A stretch of DNA of 64,000 nucleotides from Lachnospiraceae bacterium UBA935. Its GTDB lineage: Bacteria > Bacillota > Clostridia > Lachnospirales > Lachnospiraceae. Every line of letters starts with the position of its first letter. Positions within the stretch are counted from its first letter, which is position 1. Shown here in pieces: positions 52,605-61,991 of the stretch. The notes beneath the pieces were generated by a model. The model ran no database searches. It saw only the letters and a list, made by a program, of their open reading frames with translations, and was not told the origin of the DNA. The DNA is taken from the NCBI GenBank assembly GCA_002293525.1, contig DBDJ01000021.1, forward strand, positions 1-64,000, in the 5' to 3' direction. A program made the position numbers and the translations under genes.

Positions 52605-53981
52605 TTATTCGTATTTTGTATTATTCTTATTTATCATAATTCCCATCTTATCTTGATTATATGGATTGTCATTTCTGACTACCGACTCAAAAAAAGATGA
52701 ATTATGTTTTTCTATTTGTAAATTACTAAAGAATAATCTTGATATATTACCGGGCCAAATACACCCTTCATCCGTCAATTCAAATGCATCTGCGCTTTCC
52801 TTAACTAAACCTTCCTTTATTAAGAAAGCAAAATGTTCTTTCCACTTTTCATAGTCATTTTGCTTGGAATATTTCAGTAGGTTGGGGAAAAATACTGTTT
52901 TTCTGTCTGCTTTCTCATCTTCTGAGGCATAATTGCCGCACTCAATCGGAAGTATCAACTTGCTGATATAACGCCGATAATCTTCTATAGTGGAATAATT
53001 TCTAAAATTTAAGCCATTTAAATAACTTCTGGCAGAAGGACCAATGCCAAGGACATTGGCACTGAAAAAAAGTCGTTCGTAAATTGAGGATTCCAATCCA
53101 TTTCTTGTAAATGTAAAAACCATAGACTGATTATAGCCGCTATCTAGCAATACCTTTTTAGCCATCTGATAATACTCAATATTTTTTTTATCATCCGGAA
53201 ACTCATCAAACACCTTTCGTTCATCGATAATATTCTTAAAATACGTATTAGGAAAAATATTTAATCCATACAAATCGATATATTCTGGTCTTAAGGCAAT
53301 ACAATTTTTAATGTCATTCAATAACTGCTCTTGATTCTGATCGGGAAGATTATACATAATATCTACCGCTATTTGGTGTATTCCCGCTTTTTTTATTTTA
53401 TCCATAGTTTCATAAATATCTTCTACTTTAGCGTTAATATTGAGTTTTTTTCTTATAGTCTCATTAAATGTCTGTATCCCAAAGCTTATTTTAGTGACAC
53501 CGTATGACTTCAATTTGATCAGGCGATCAAGTTCGTTTAACGATGATGCATTGCCCTCCAGACCAATAAATTTACATTCGCTAGTGTCAAAGTATTTATG
53601 TATAGCACTAATTAATTTTGCGATTAATTCTGTACTAATATCAGAAGGTGTGCCGCCACCGAATTGAATAGCCTTGACCTTTTTATTGCTGAAGAAATTA
53701 TATTTTGAGTATAAACGCAATTCATCAATAAAATAATTCACTAATGTATTTATCTCTTTTTCAGAATATTTATTCGTTTGTTCCTTATAATAAGCGCAAT
53801 ACAAACATAAGTTTTTGCAGAAAGGTATATGTATATAAATCAGTAATTCCTCATTTATTTCAGTATCCAGATAATTTAGAGGTGATACAAATTTTTCCGC
53901 TTCATCTATCTTATCAGTATATTTGCATATCTTAGGATATACATATAATGGTGTTAAACTTTTGCTATAATTAACTGTCAT
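52605..53981 (-). CDS. HemN-like radical SAM enzyme, copy 1
   Basis: 458 residues; first gene of the operon, after GGAAGGACGAA. The cluster motif is IPFCKNLCLYCAYYKE near residues 51-66, followed by IQFGGGTPSDI, LEGNASSLN and GIQTFNETIRKKLNIN. Closely similar throughout to 50973-52331, so the two arose by duplication around the ACP gene. Two copies suggest two successive one-carbon or C-C bond steps, or one active and one accessory subunit. The reaction is not predictable from sequence alone. Confidence 0.88.
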   Translation of the reverse strand: MTVNYSKSLTPLYVYPKICKYTDKIDEAEKFVSPLNYLDTEINEELLIYIHIPFCKNLCLYCAYYKEQTNKYSEKEINTLVNYFIDELRLYSKYNFFSNKKVKAIQFGGGTPSDISTELIAKLISAIHKYFDTSECKFIGLEGNASSLNELDRLIKLKSYGVTKISFGIQTFNETIRKKLNINAKVEDIYETMDKIKKAGIHQIAVDIMYNLPDQNQEQLLNDIKNCIALRPEYIDLYGLNIFPNTYFKNIIDERKVFDEFPDDKKNIEYYQMAKKVLLDSGYNQSMVFTFTRNGLESSIYERLFFSANVLGIGPSARSYLNGLNFRNYSTIEDYRRYISKLILPIECGNYASEDEKADRKTVFFPNLLKYSKQNDYEKWKEHFAFLIKEGLVKESADAFELTDEGCIWPGNISRLFFSNLQIEKHNSSFFESVVRNDNPYNQDKMGIMINKNNTKYE

Positions 53982-54484
53982 TTCGTCCTTCCATTCTAAT
54001 TGTTCTTATATTTTTGAACAATAATCAAATAACACTTAAATACTTGCCTTTAATGCTAACACAAAACAAAAGTTTTGTCTCGCAAATTGTTTATTTAACA
54101 GTTTTTTTGTATATTTAACTGCTATTATCAGTCCCCTTTCTAATTCACCTAATAATTAATTACATAACAAATAGTAAAATTAAAAAAACCGTAATTGAGA
54201 ATAAATACTTCATCTTACGGGGGCTTCCTTTTAAGGAGCGAGATCGACAGCGAGATTAATTCAAAGAGAATCTTGTCTTACCTGATTGCCATGCTATAAA
54301 GAATCTTGTCTTACCTGATTAGCTATGCTATAATTAATTATCATTTTCATATCGAATATCATGTTTTTCATGATGACATGGAATTTTTTAGGCTTATCTG
54401 TTACAAAAGTAATAGAGTAATAGATTGAAGGATTGGGCGGTAAGTAACAAAAATCTAAATTAATACCAAGATGAGGATTATCGA
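53982..54484. promoter_or_regulatory. Operon leader and gene-free region with inverted and direct repeats
   Basis: 503 bp of A+T-rich DNA between the divergent operon and the 54485 gene. ATTGTTC-n10-GAACAAT (53999-54022) lies about 18 bases before the first ATG of the operon, and ACAAAAC/GTTTTGT (54060-54077) is slightly upstream; both are possible operators. A 33-bp sequence occurs twice in tandem at 54268-54300 and 54301-54333 (unit starting GAATCTTGTCTTACCTGATT). I could not fix the promoter. Confidence 0.5.
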
Positions 54485-54982
54485 ATGGATAAATATCAGC
54501 AGATTCACGAAAAACTAAAAGAAAAGGGCATCACTTTTAATCCACCACTTTCCTTAGCGGAAGTAGAGAAGTTTGAACAATTACATAAAATAAGTCTCCC
54601 GGCTGCTTACCGTGACTTTCTATTAAAGGTTGCTGACGGCGGAACGATGATCGATGACTTCCCCTTAATGCCGTTATATCAATGTAAAACTGATGATTCC
54701 CTTATTCATAAGGACTTCCCTTTGACTGACTATTGGATTTGGGAGGATGACGAAGATGCTGACCCGGATAAAATAAACGAAGTTGATTTTGGCAACCTGA
54801 CCCTGATCGATATTGGCGATGGCCAAACTTGGAACCTGATTCTATCCGGATCATGTGCCGGCGAAATGTGGTTTTTTACAGATGTAGGCGTACAGCCGGC
54901 TTGCCCAAGGCGTGATTTTCTAAGTTGGTTTGAATACTGGCTGGATGGAGGGGATGATTATTTTTCTGATTTCGCCTATTAA
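54485..54982 (+). CDS. SMI1/KNR4 (SUKH) family protein
   Basis: 165 residues. The SUKH fold is visible in NPPLSLAEVEKFEQLHKISLPAAYRDFLLKVADGG-type sequence (read as SLAEVEKFEQLHKI, LPAAYRDFLLKVADGG), then LTLIDIGDGQTWNLILSG and a C-terminal FLSWFEYWLDGG helix. Many bacterial members are immunity proteins to contact-dependent toxins, but no toxin gene is adjacent, so it could also be an orphan. A terminator follows the gene. Confidence 0.88.
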   Translation: MDKYQQIHEKLKEKGITFNPPLSLAEVEKFEQLHKISLPAAYRDFLLKVADGGTMIDDFPLMPLYQCKTDDSLIHKDFPLTDYWIWEDDEDADPDKINEVDFGNLTLIDIGDGQTWNLILSGSCAGEMWFFTDVGVQPACPRRDFLSWFEYWLDGGDDYFSDFAY

Positions 54983-55035
54983 CAATGGTTTGAAAAAGAT
55001 TGTAAGGAATTATGAGGAAAGGAAGGAAAAGGAAA

Positions 55036-55073
55036 TCGGGACGGCATCCATCGGATAACCGTCCCGGTTTTTC
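55036..55073 (+). terminator. Rho-independent terminator of the SMI1/KNR4 gene
   Basis: CGGGACGG (55037-55044) pairs with CCGTCCCG (55059-55066), followed by GTTTTTCTT. Confidence 0.9.
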
Positions 55074-55099
55074 TTACAGATATTTCCCCTATGATACTA

Positions 55100-55132
55100 C
55101 GGATTATTTCGCACTTCGTGCTCCATAATCCG
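55100..55132 (-). terminator. Hairpin downstream of the GH101 gene
   Basis: CGGATTAT pairs with ATAATCCG, with an inner GCAC/GTGC stem. It is about 85 bp past the GH101 stop; no T run, so a moderate call. Confidence 0.5.
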
Positions 55133-55216
55133 CAACATTCGAAATCCGCCCTAATCGGGCTGCTTTCTCATGTTGTGCGGGTTCCAATGTCATGACCTTT
55201 GAACCCTAGTATCATA

Positions 55217-58200
55217 TTACGATTCATATACCGCAAAATTATCAATTACCAGCCCCATCGTATGGATCGAACTCGGATTGGACTTGGTCGATATCCCAAT
55301 CCGGCAATTCTCCCCGGCATTGGCCGGCACGGTGAAGGTATAGCTGAACTTACCCTGCTGCGACGGGTTATTCTGGGCGCCGGTAGCTGCTAAGGTCTGT
55401 GCCGACGTGCCGCTTAACAAGGTATTTCCGTTATATACGCCCAAAGTATAATAGGCGACGGAAACGTTGTAGTCAAACTCTACCCGGTAGGTTTTTCCTG
55501 CCTTCAGTTCCAAGGTATTGGGCGTCGTAACCAGGAAGTTGGTGTAGGCCCCGTCGTTATGCGCCTTGAGTGACCAGCGGCCATCCAGCACATAATTTTC
55601 CAGCTGCTGCGTATTGACTGTCGTACTGCCCAGGTCGACGGTTGCCGGAGCTTTCTCTACGAGATGGGTGTGGTTATTATCGCCGGTACGGGCGTACACG
55701 AACGGTCCCCATTGCTCATAGATGTTTTCAAAATCAGTAAAATAGTAGGCATTCGTCGGCGCATTTGCCTTCGGTGTATAAGGATGATGCCAGACACGCG
55801 CATCGTCCAGATAGACTTTGACATTGGTGTTGCCGAAATTCAGCCGGAAGGTCGCCGTCGTGCCGGTTGCCGTAAATTCCACGTTGAGACGTGACATGTA
55901 CGGGGTAGGGCTGTTCGTCGCATCACCGGCCGCGGTACTGCCTTGATACCACTTATTGGTAAAGTCCAGGTTCTTGTGAGTGGTACGGTTAAACGTGGTA
56001 GTCGCCAGCTGCGTGGCACCGTTCAGCACGCTTAAGGTGACGTTACGCTTATCGGTTGTGGCCGGGGCTCCGCCGGTACCGTTTCCGCCCACCTGATACC
56101 AGATTGAGGCGGTATAGGTCTCGCCCGGCGTCAGGTTCTTGATGGTGTTCTCCACGCCGACTTCCGTGCCGCTAGTCTGACCGGCAATTTCCATTCTGCT
56201 GTTGCCGCGGTTGTCCGTCGTCATGGCAACGTTGCTGCTGCCGGATGTGACTGTCCATGCACTGTACCCATGAGTATCAAAACCAGGATCGGCCAGATAG
56301 CCAGGGGTAGCGTTGGCGCCGGTCGCTGCTGTCGCACCGAAATCGCCTGCTGCCATCGGGGTCTTGCCACTGTTGGCCTTGTAGATGACATACGGTACTT
56401 TCCGTCCCAAGGTATTGATATTGGGGGTAAAGGTATCGCCGCTTACGGTAAAGCCGGTGGTCACCTCGACCGGACCCACGTCGGTCAGTTTGTATACTTT
56501 TACACTGCTGTTGGTAAGATTGCTGCCCCAGCTGTCAGGGAATGTCCAGCTCGTCTGGCCGCCGGAAGCCTTGCCCTGCCAATAGTAGATCTTTTCTTCG
56601 GTAATGGGGCTCCACGGGATGAACAGCTCACTGGCTTCCTTACGGGAATAGGTGCTTCCGGATGCTGCGCCCATGACCGCTACCAGGTTGCCGTCAGGTG
56701 AATAGACCCTGGTCTCGCCGCCTAACGCGGTGGCGGTCGCATATGCGCCGGCCTTGCCCGCTACCGTAGTGAAACCGGTGACATTGCCGTCGGCATCATA
56801 AGTATATTCTCTCGGAGCGCCAAAGTTGATCCGCAGGTTGTTATCTGCCCAGGAATTGACCGGGAAGTACTGCATATACTTGGACGCCAGGTTCTGGTTA
56901 TAGAAGACTTCTACGCCTTCCGTAATGCTGCTGCGGCTCTGCCATGCGCCGATTCCCGCCTGGTTCGCGCCACGAAGGATGGTGCTGACCTTGGTGCTGG
57001 AGGTCGGGAAAGCATCCTTGGTATCATTATAAATATAACGGAAGATCTGGCTGCCGTCGCCGCTGGTCGGGTAATAAAGGTCGGTTCCCCAGTGGGTCCA
57101 GATGACATTCTGTTCCATCGGTCCGGAGAATTCGGTGGCATTGATCCAGTTAAAGCCGTTCAGGATTTCGGACACCTGTTTGGCCCGCCAGTCGGAGCCG
57201 GAGTAAATATCGACATAAACCATATCCAGGCCGGAGCCGTCGCTCGGCTTGCCGGTGTAAGCACCGCCGGAATCACGGCCGCCCACTTCATCATATAGGA
57301 TCTGGAAGCGTTTCTCTAGTTCACCAGTCATCAGATCTTTGGTCTGATCGATCAGGATCGCCTGATCCAGCCAGCCCCAGCCGTTGCTTGAGGTATAAAC
57401 GCTTGACGGCGGTCCGAAGAACGAATCCTTCATATATTCGCCGACATTGACATGAATACCGACCCTGGCATTGATCTTATGTGCTTCGCTGATCAGGGTG
57501 CGGAAGTCGGTTGCGCCGCCCTGACGGATACCGATGTGGCCGCCGACATCGGGGTGACTGTCATCATGCCCTTCGCCCTGATAGCCTTTTTCCAGGATCA
57601 TCTGGCCGAAGCCATCGGTATAATTAGCCAGCTTCTTGGCATCATCCAGACCGCGCAGGAACGGATTCTGTGCCATGCTGACAAAGTTCATCGATACATA
57701 GGTATAGTAATCACGGATCTCACCCGCACCGGTAGGTACTACCGCATAATCCCGATAGAGATTAGCCGCGTCCTGCCAGTCGGCTGAACCGCTGCTGTTA
57801 TTGTCATCAGCCACCACAATCGCGAAAGCCATCTTCTCCAGCGGCTCAAACTTCTGAGCTGCATAAGATCCTGCGCCATATGAGGCAGTATTGGTAGCAT
57901 AGGTCCACGGGCCGTTGCGCAGCGTCATCGTCATCGGATTGCCAGTAGAAGCATCAGCCTCCAAGATGCTGATGATATTACGGGTAGGCGTGTCGGGACT
58001 GTCATTCCAGATTCCGGCCGCCACCGTTCCATTAGAGATAAAGCCGATCGAATACATATTGGAGCTCGGGCCTCTCCCTGACATGGTGTTGAAATAATCA
58101 CTCATATTATTCCATGATCCGGGATTGACAAAACCGGCCATTTTGACGTTGGTCGTCGTGCTTCCTAACATCCCGTTGGCAAAAGCGGCGAAATAGACAT

Positions 58201-61200
58201 CCGGCATCTCAACGGTATACACGCCGGCGTTGCCTTCCGGCAGGGTTACTTCGCAGGTAAGCGCCGTCCCCTCCACCGTATAAACAAAGCGGAATTCTAT
58301 GTAATCATCCGGTACCGAGACATCCTCCATGGCATACACGGTGTAAGTCAAAGTATCGTTGCTGCTATTGGTAGTGGAAACATCCGCGCTTTCCACATAG
58401 GCAAACCATTCCTCACCGTTGATTTCCAGGGTGTAGGCATAGTCTTCATAACCCATCAGCTTCTTGTTGCCGTTCGTCAAAGTGTATTCATTGGGTACCG
58501 GATACCGGTTGTCCATCTGCACCGTCATCGCCGAAGATGCGATCGTAATCGGATCATAGGCCGGTTCCATGCCCGGTTCCTGAACACCCACAAAAATAGT
58601 TTCACTGACACTGTCGGCAAGATAAAGGGTCTTTGCTTCCTTACCGGACATAACCCCTACCCGGCCGGCGACACGGGGATAATAAGCGCTGGTAATCCGC
58701 GCCGTTCCGACGAGCTGTTCTTCGCCGTCTCCGCCCGTCACCCAGAGCTTGACCGAGTTATCGTTGGCCCGCATCCGCACGGTAGCCCATTCTTCAGCTC
58801 GCAGTACCGGACCGGTACCGATAGCCACACGGGTCGTATTTAGATCATTGGCATCTCGCAAACTCCAGGCCCTGGTAGCGGCATCATAATACAGAACCGC
58901 AAATGTCGAACCGGATTCATGATGGAAAACCACACCGAAGTCACCGGTGGATTTCACCCTCCTTTTTGCTTCCTTCTCCGGGTCATTATCATCAACCACG
59001 ACATCCGCATAGGTATAAATAACATCTTCCTCAGGTACCGGCTTGATCGACATCTCCAGGTTAAGATCCTTAATATAACTGGATCTGGTGTCAATCACAC
59101 CCGTCTTTGCCGTTCCGGCAAATTCCAGCTCGACCGCTCCGCCACCGGGTGCTTCACTGTCGGCTGCATAGGTCGCCGGGTAACTCGAAAGCGTCTGGGC
59201 ATCAATAAACGCTGGTGCTGTTCCGGCATAATCGGACTGATATTCTTCCGCTGCCGGTGCCTCTTTGGTTACCGCGAACTCATCCGGCAGATTGTCCTTA
59301 TCACGGATCGGTCCGGCATACATATTATCAAAGAAAAACTGCTGACTGGTAAAGAAGGACCGGATTCCGAAGCTTCCTCCCGTCGGTGAATAGTAATTAC
59401 TTTTCTGATTATCAATTACCAGCACATCGTCAAACCACACCGACACCCGGTCGCCATATACTGCCATCCGCAGGGTATGCCATACACCGGGCGAAACCAG
59501 CCCGCTGGGACTGTATTGCGCCGTCAAGGTGCCGCCACTGTAGCCGGCCTGGCTTTCACTGCTCCAGATCGCCCCGGAGCGGGCCATTTCCTGGAAATTT
59601 GTGCCATTCGTCCTAAATAACAAGGCCATCCTGATCTCGTCCGTATACTGATCCGCATTCGGCTTCCCCGCCTTAAAACGAATCGCATATTCGCCGTCGG
59701 TAATATTATCCGGCATCGGCACCGCCTCGATCCGGTGATTCCCCGTGTCCGTAAAGTTCATTTTCAGCGCTTTATCATTAAAAGCACTGGGATCTGTAAC
59801 CACTTCCAGATTGCTTCCGGTCGGCACCCCCGAACCATTGACCGTCCGCCAGTCAGAAGTACTGTCTAACTGAGCCTCATTCGCCCCAAACGTTGTATAG
59901 AAGGCCGAAGTGGATCCCCAGTCCTTCTGCACCATCAATAACGCTACATCCGAATAAACATATTCATTGCCGCCAAACTTCACGCCGACTCGGTATTTAT
60001 TCCCGTTATTCGCATAGCTGGCGGTATTGCTGACCGTATAAGACGCCGCATTCGCGCCGCTGATATTCGTCCATGCGCCATTATTCGTGCTCACCTGCCA
60101 CTGATAAACCGGAGCAGCCCCAACTGCCGTAACACCAACCGTAAAAGTAGCACTGCTGCCCAACGCCGCAACTGTATCCTCAGGCTGAGTCGTGATTTCC
60201 GGAGTAGCAACAGCACCAATCGTCAGCTGCGCTGCATTCGTATAACTTACATTAGTACGCGAATTCTCATCCGTATTAATCACTGCACAACGATAATAAG
60301 TCCCGTCATTCACCGCACCAGCCGTAAAGCTATACTCTGCTCCACTCGCCCCGGCAATATCCGTCCAATTCACATTGTCCGTACTGCTCTGCCAACGGAA
60401 AGACAGAATCCCGCCATTGCTGGCCTGCGCCGCCGACACGTCCAAAACTACCGCTCCGCCGTCCGCTGCACTGACATCACTAAGCGCCGGAACCACACTG
60501 GCCGCCGCCCCGCCAGTCCCATAAGGACTAATGCTGACCCAGTCAATCTCATAATTCTGCGCATAACTTCCCCACGCAGAAAATCCCAGATATCCTTGCT
60601 TGTCCCTGATCCGGTTCATAACCCCGCCCAGGCTCTGTCCCGGAGAAGCTGCCGGCGTATAACTGTTCTGCGCTACCAGCACCCCGTCAATATAAAATTC
60701 CACTCCCTCATCATCCAACGTCATACTAAGCACATACCATTCATTCGCCTTCAGATAGCCCTTAGCATAACCGTTCTGCGTCGTCAGGTTGGTATAACTT
60801 TCCGCCGACCCTGTATAAGACTTAAACTCAATATTATTATTATTATAACTATGAGCCGAAAGCAAACCGATATTCGCTGCGCTCGGCGTCGCCGGTGTCG
60901 CATTCGTACCCCGGTAAGCCATACCCAGCACCGGATTGCTCGTCGTCGTCCGCATCCGCGCCGTAAAAGTAAAATCTTCCATCTGCGGCCACTCGGTATT
61001 ATACATCGCCACACCGTTCCCCAGATTACTAAGCTTCAGCACCTTCTTCCCCAAAGCCGCATCTGTCGCCAACGAAGCACTTCCACCGCTGCTCCTGGCC
61101 GAATACCAAGTCCCCAGCACATTATCACCAAAGTCAGTAAAAAACGTGTCTCCCGGAGCACTATTGGGAACGCCGGGATCGGCTGCTTCATTTCCGCCGT

Positions 61201-61582
61201 CACCGCTATCCTCCTTGTCGCCAGCATCCGCTGTTTCTTCCTCATCACCGGTATTTTCTGTTTCTTCCTCGTCGCCGGTATTCGCCGTCTCTTCCTCATC
61301 ACCGGTATTTTCTGTTTCTTCCTCGTCGCCGGTATTCGCCGTCTCTTGCTCATCGCCGTTATTCGCCGTCTCCTCTTCGCCTACATAGGTTCCAGCTGTG
61401 ATACTTTCGTCATCACTGCTTTCTACTATGACAGCGTCCTCAGCCGCATAAACTGCCGGCAACAGATTCATTGGTATTGAAACTGTCATAATCAGGCTCA
61501 GTGCAAAACACAACAAGGTCTTCACCGTACTTCTCCTGATTAGCCGCGACACTCCAGCATGTTTCTTTGCTTTTCTTTCCAT
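55217..61582 (-). CDS. Secreted multi-domain GH101 endo-alpha-N-acetylgalactosaminidase
   Basis: It releases core-type disaccharides from Ser/Thr-linked mucin glycans. The start at 61582 follows AAGGAAGGAGAAAGGA (a frame to 61693 is open); 2121 residues. Order: signal peptide, acidic Glu/Thr repeats (about 60-120), a concanavalin-like module (about 130-340) shared with the GH95 protein, two Ig-like domains, further lectin-like modules, then the GH101 core. The probable nucleophile is the Asp of VYVDIYSGSDW (near residue 1456) and the acid/base the Glu of NATEFSGP (near 1482). C-terminal galactose-binding-like modules follow. No sortase signal; probably released. Confidence 0.92.
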   Translation of the reverse strand: MERKAKKHAGVSRLIRRSTVKTLLCFALSLIMTVSIPMNLLPAVYAAEDAVIVESSDDESITAGTYVGEEETANNGDEQETANTGDEEETENTGDEEETANTGDEEETENTGDEEETADAGDKEDSGDGGNEAADPGVPNSAPGDTFFTDFGDNVLGTWYSARSSGGSASLATDAALGKKVLKLSNLGNGVAMYNTEWPQMEDFTFTARMRTTTSNPVLGMAYRGTNATPATPSAANIGLLSAHSYNNNNIEFKSYTGSAESYTNLTTQNGYAKGYLKANEWYVLSMTLDDEGVEFYIDGVLVAQNSYTPAASPGQSLGGVMNRIRDKQGYLGFSAWGSYAQNYEIDWVSISPYGTGGAAASVVPALSDVSAADGGAVVLDVSAAQASNGGILSFRWQSSTDNVNWTDIAGASGAEYSFTAGAVNDGTYYRCAVINTDENSRTNVSYTNAAQLTIGAVATPEITTQPEDTVAALGSSATFTVGVTAVGAAPVYQWQVSTNNGAWTNISGANAASYTVSNTASYANNGNKYRVGVKFGGNEYVYSDVALLMVQKDWGSTSAFYTTFGANEAQLDSTSDWRTVNGSGVPTGSNLEVVTDPSAFNDKALKMNFTDTGNHRIEAVPMPDNITDGEYAIRFKAGKPNADQYTDEIRMALLFRTNGTNFQEMARSGAIWSSESQAGYSGGTLTAQYSPSGLVSPGVWHTLRMAVYGDRVSVWFDDVLVIDNQKSNYYSPTGGSFGIRSFFTSQQFFFDNMYAGPIRDKDNLPDEFAVTKEAPAAEEYQSDYAGTAPAFIDAQTLSSYPATYAADSEAPGGGAVELEFAGTAKTGVIDTRSSYIKDLNLEMSIKPVPEEDVIYTYADVVVDDNDPEKEAKRRVKSTGDFGVVFHHESGSTFAVLYYDAATRAWSLRDANDLNTTRVAIGTGPVLRAEEWATVRMRANDNSVKLWVTGGDGEEQLVGTARITSAYYPRVAGRVGVMSGKEAKTLYLADSVSETIFVGVQEPGMEPAYDPITIASSAMTVQMDNRYPVPNEYTLTNGNKKLMGYEDYAYTLEINGEEWFAYVESADVSTTNSSNDTLTYTVYAMEDVSVPDDYIEFRFVYTVEGTALTCEVTLPEGNAGVYTVEMPDVYFAAFANGMLGSTTTNVKMAGFVNPGSWNNMSDYFNTMSGRGPSSNMYSIGFISNGTVAAGIWNDSPDTPTRNIISILEADASTGNPMTMTLRNGPWTYATNTASYGAGSYAAQKFEPLEKMAFAIVVADDNNSSGSADWQDAANLYRDYAVVPTGAGEIRDYYTYVSMNFVSMAQNPFLRGLDDAKKLANYTDGFGQMILEKGYQGEGHDDSHPDVGGHIGIRQGGATDFRTLISEAHKINARVGIHVNVGEYMKDSFFGPPSSVYTSSNGWGWLDQAILIDQTKDLMTGELEKRFQILYDEVGGRDSGGAYTGKPSDGSGLDMVYVDIYSGSDWRAKQVSEILNGFNWINATEFSGPMEQNVIWTHWGTDLYYPTSGDGSQIFRYIYNDTKDAFPTSSTKVSTILRGANQAGIGAWQSRSSITEGVEVFYNQNLASKYMQYFPVNSWADNNLRINFGAPREYTYDADGNVTGFTTVAGKAGAYATATALGGETRVYSPDGNLVAVMGAASGSTYSRKEASELFIPWSPITEEKIYYWQGKASGGQTSWTFPDSWGSNLTNSSVKVYKLTDVGPVEVTTGFTVSGDTFTPNINTLGRKVPYVIYKANSGKTPMAAGDFGATAATGANATPGYLADPGFDTHGYSAWTVTSGSSNVAMTTDNRGNSRMEIAGQTSGTEVGVENTIKNLTPGETYTASIWYQVGGNGTGGAPATTDKRNVTLSVLNGATQLATTTFNRTTHKNLDFTNKWYQGSTAAGDATNSPTPYMSRLNVEFTATGTTATFRLNFGNTNVKVYLDDARVWHHPYTPKANAPTNAYYFTDFENIYEQWGPFVYARTGDNNHTHLVEKAPATVDLGSTTVNTQQLENYVLDGRWSLKAHNDGAYTNFLVTTPNTLELKAGKTYRVEFDYNVSVAYYTLGVYNGNTLLSGTSAQTLAATGAQNNPSQQGKFSYTFTVPANAGENCRIGISTKSNPSSIHTMGLVIDNFAVYES
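60530..61150 (-). repeat. Shared lectin-like module, GH101 copy
   Basis: This roughly 620-bp stretch encodes the module that begins FFTDFGDNVLGTWYSAR and ends YAQNYEIDWVSI. It is nearly repeated at 61995-62640 at the 3' end of the GH95 gene. Confidence 0.85.
61190..61385. repeat. Tandem repeat encoding the acidic linker of GH101
   Basis: Alternating 30-bp units (for example TTCCTCGTCGCCGGTATTC) encode GDEEETANT or GDEEETENT about six times. In frame; likely to vary in copy number. Confidence 0.75.
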
Positions 61583-61659
61583 TCCTTTCTCCTTCCTTAG
61601 TAATCGCAGACCGGCTCTGCGGCCTACACCATCTTGTGCACCAACTATACTTCCAGCGT

Positions 61660-61920
61660 GGAATACCGAATCGTCATATTGCCCAAGCATCATCTGCTCA
61701 GGCGACTTACGGAAGAAAATTAGTGCATCTTAGTTTCTCACCAACGAAAACCTGGTGATGGGCGGCCACGGATGGCCGCACAAGGCAACACGCGCCACGG
61801 ATGGCGCTGGTTGCCGGCACGGAAACTGCCAAAATTGAGGGTGAGAGACTTAGTTGCACTTATTTTCGTGAGCCGGAGCCGGAGCAGATGATGCTTGGGC
61901 AATATGGCGATGACGCATTA
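61660..61920. ncRNA. Large inverted repeat with two internal hairpins; possible structured RNA or MITE-like element
   Basis: The arms 61665-61745 and 61838-61915 are inverted and strongly similar (shared blocks include GAGCAGATGATGCTTGGGC and a diverged GGTGAGA-ACT-AG-TGCACT). The space between holds two hairpins with the same loop ACGGAT: GCGGCC/GGCCGC (61762-61779) and GCGCC/GGCGC enclosed by GGCAAC/GTTGCC (61784-61815). It lies between two same-strand CAZyme genes. It may be a small mobile palindrome, an RNA element, or the control region of GH101. The type is a guess; the structure is seen. Confidence 0.5.
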
Positions 61921-61991
61921 ACCAACATGGCAACACGATGCATTAACCAACACGACACATCCCCAGCAGCACCCGCCCCGGCGCCCCAGCA

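Larger units (their letters stand above)
39630..53981 (-). other. Eleven-gene A+T-rich biosynthetic operon (putative amino-acylated aminocyclitol)
   Basis: All eleven genes are on the minus strand, with overlaps or gaps below about 30 bp, so they form one operon. Order: rSAM-1, ACP, rSAM-2, aminoacyl-carrier ligase, inositol-phosphate synthase, SPASM rSAM, GH3, glycosyltransferase, BtrH-like protein, MFS, aminotransferase. The block is visibly richer in A+T than both flanks, which suggests transfer from another genome. A phosphatase and an inositol dehydrogenase needed between synthase and aminotransferase are not in the block and might be supplied by the host. Confidence 0.75.

Noticed and set aside
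52605..53981. Assignment as haem biosynthesis enzyme HemN/HemW
   Set aside because: Two paralogues flank an ACP gene in a biosynthetic operon, which is more typical of pathway-specific radical SAM enzymes; motifs alone do not separate these.
60596..61480. Long antisense frame of 294 codons opposite GH101
   Set aside because: It is a composition shadow: its repetitive Arg/Phe/Leu stretches mirror the acidic repeats, with no RBS and no domain.
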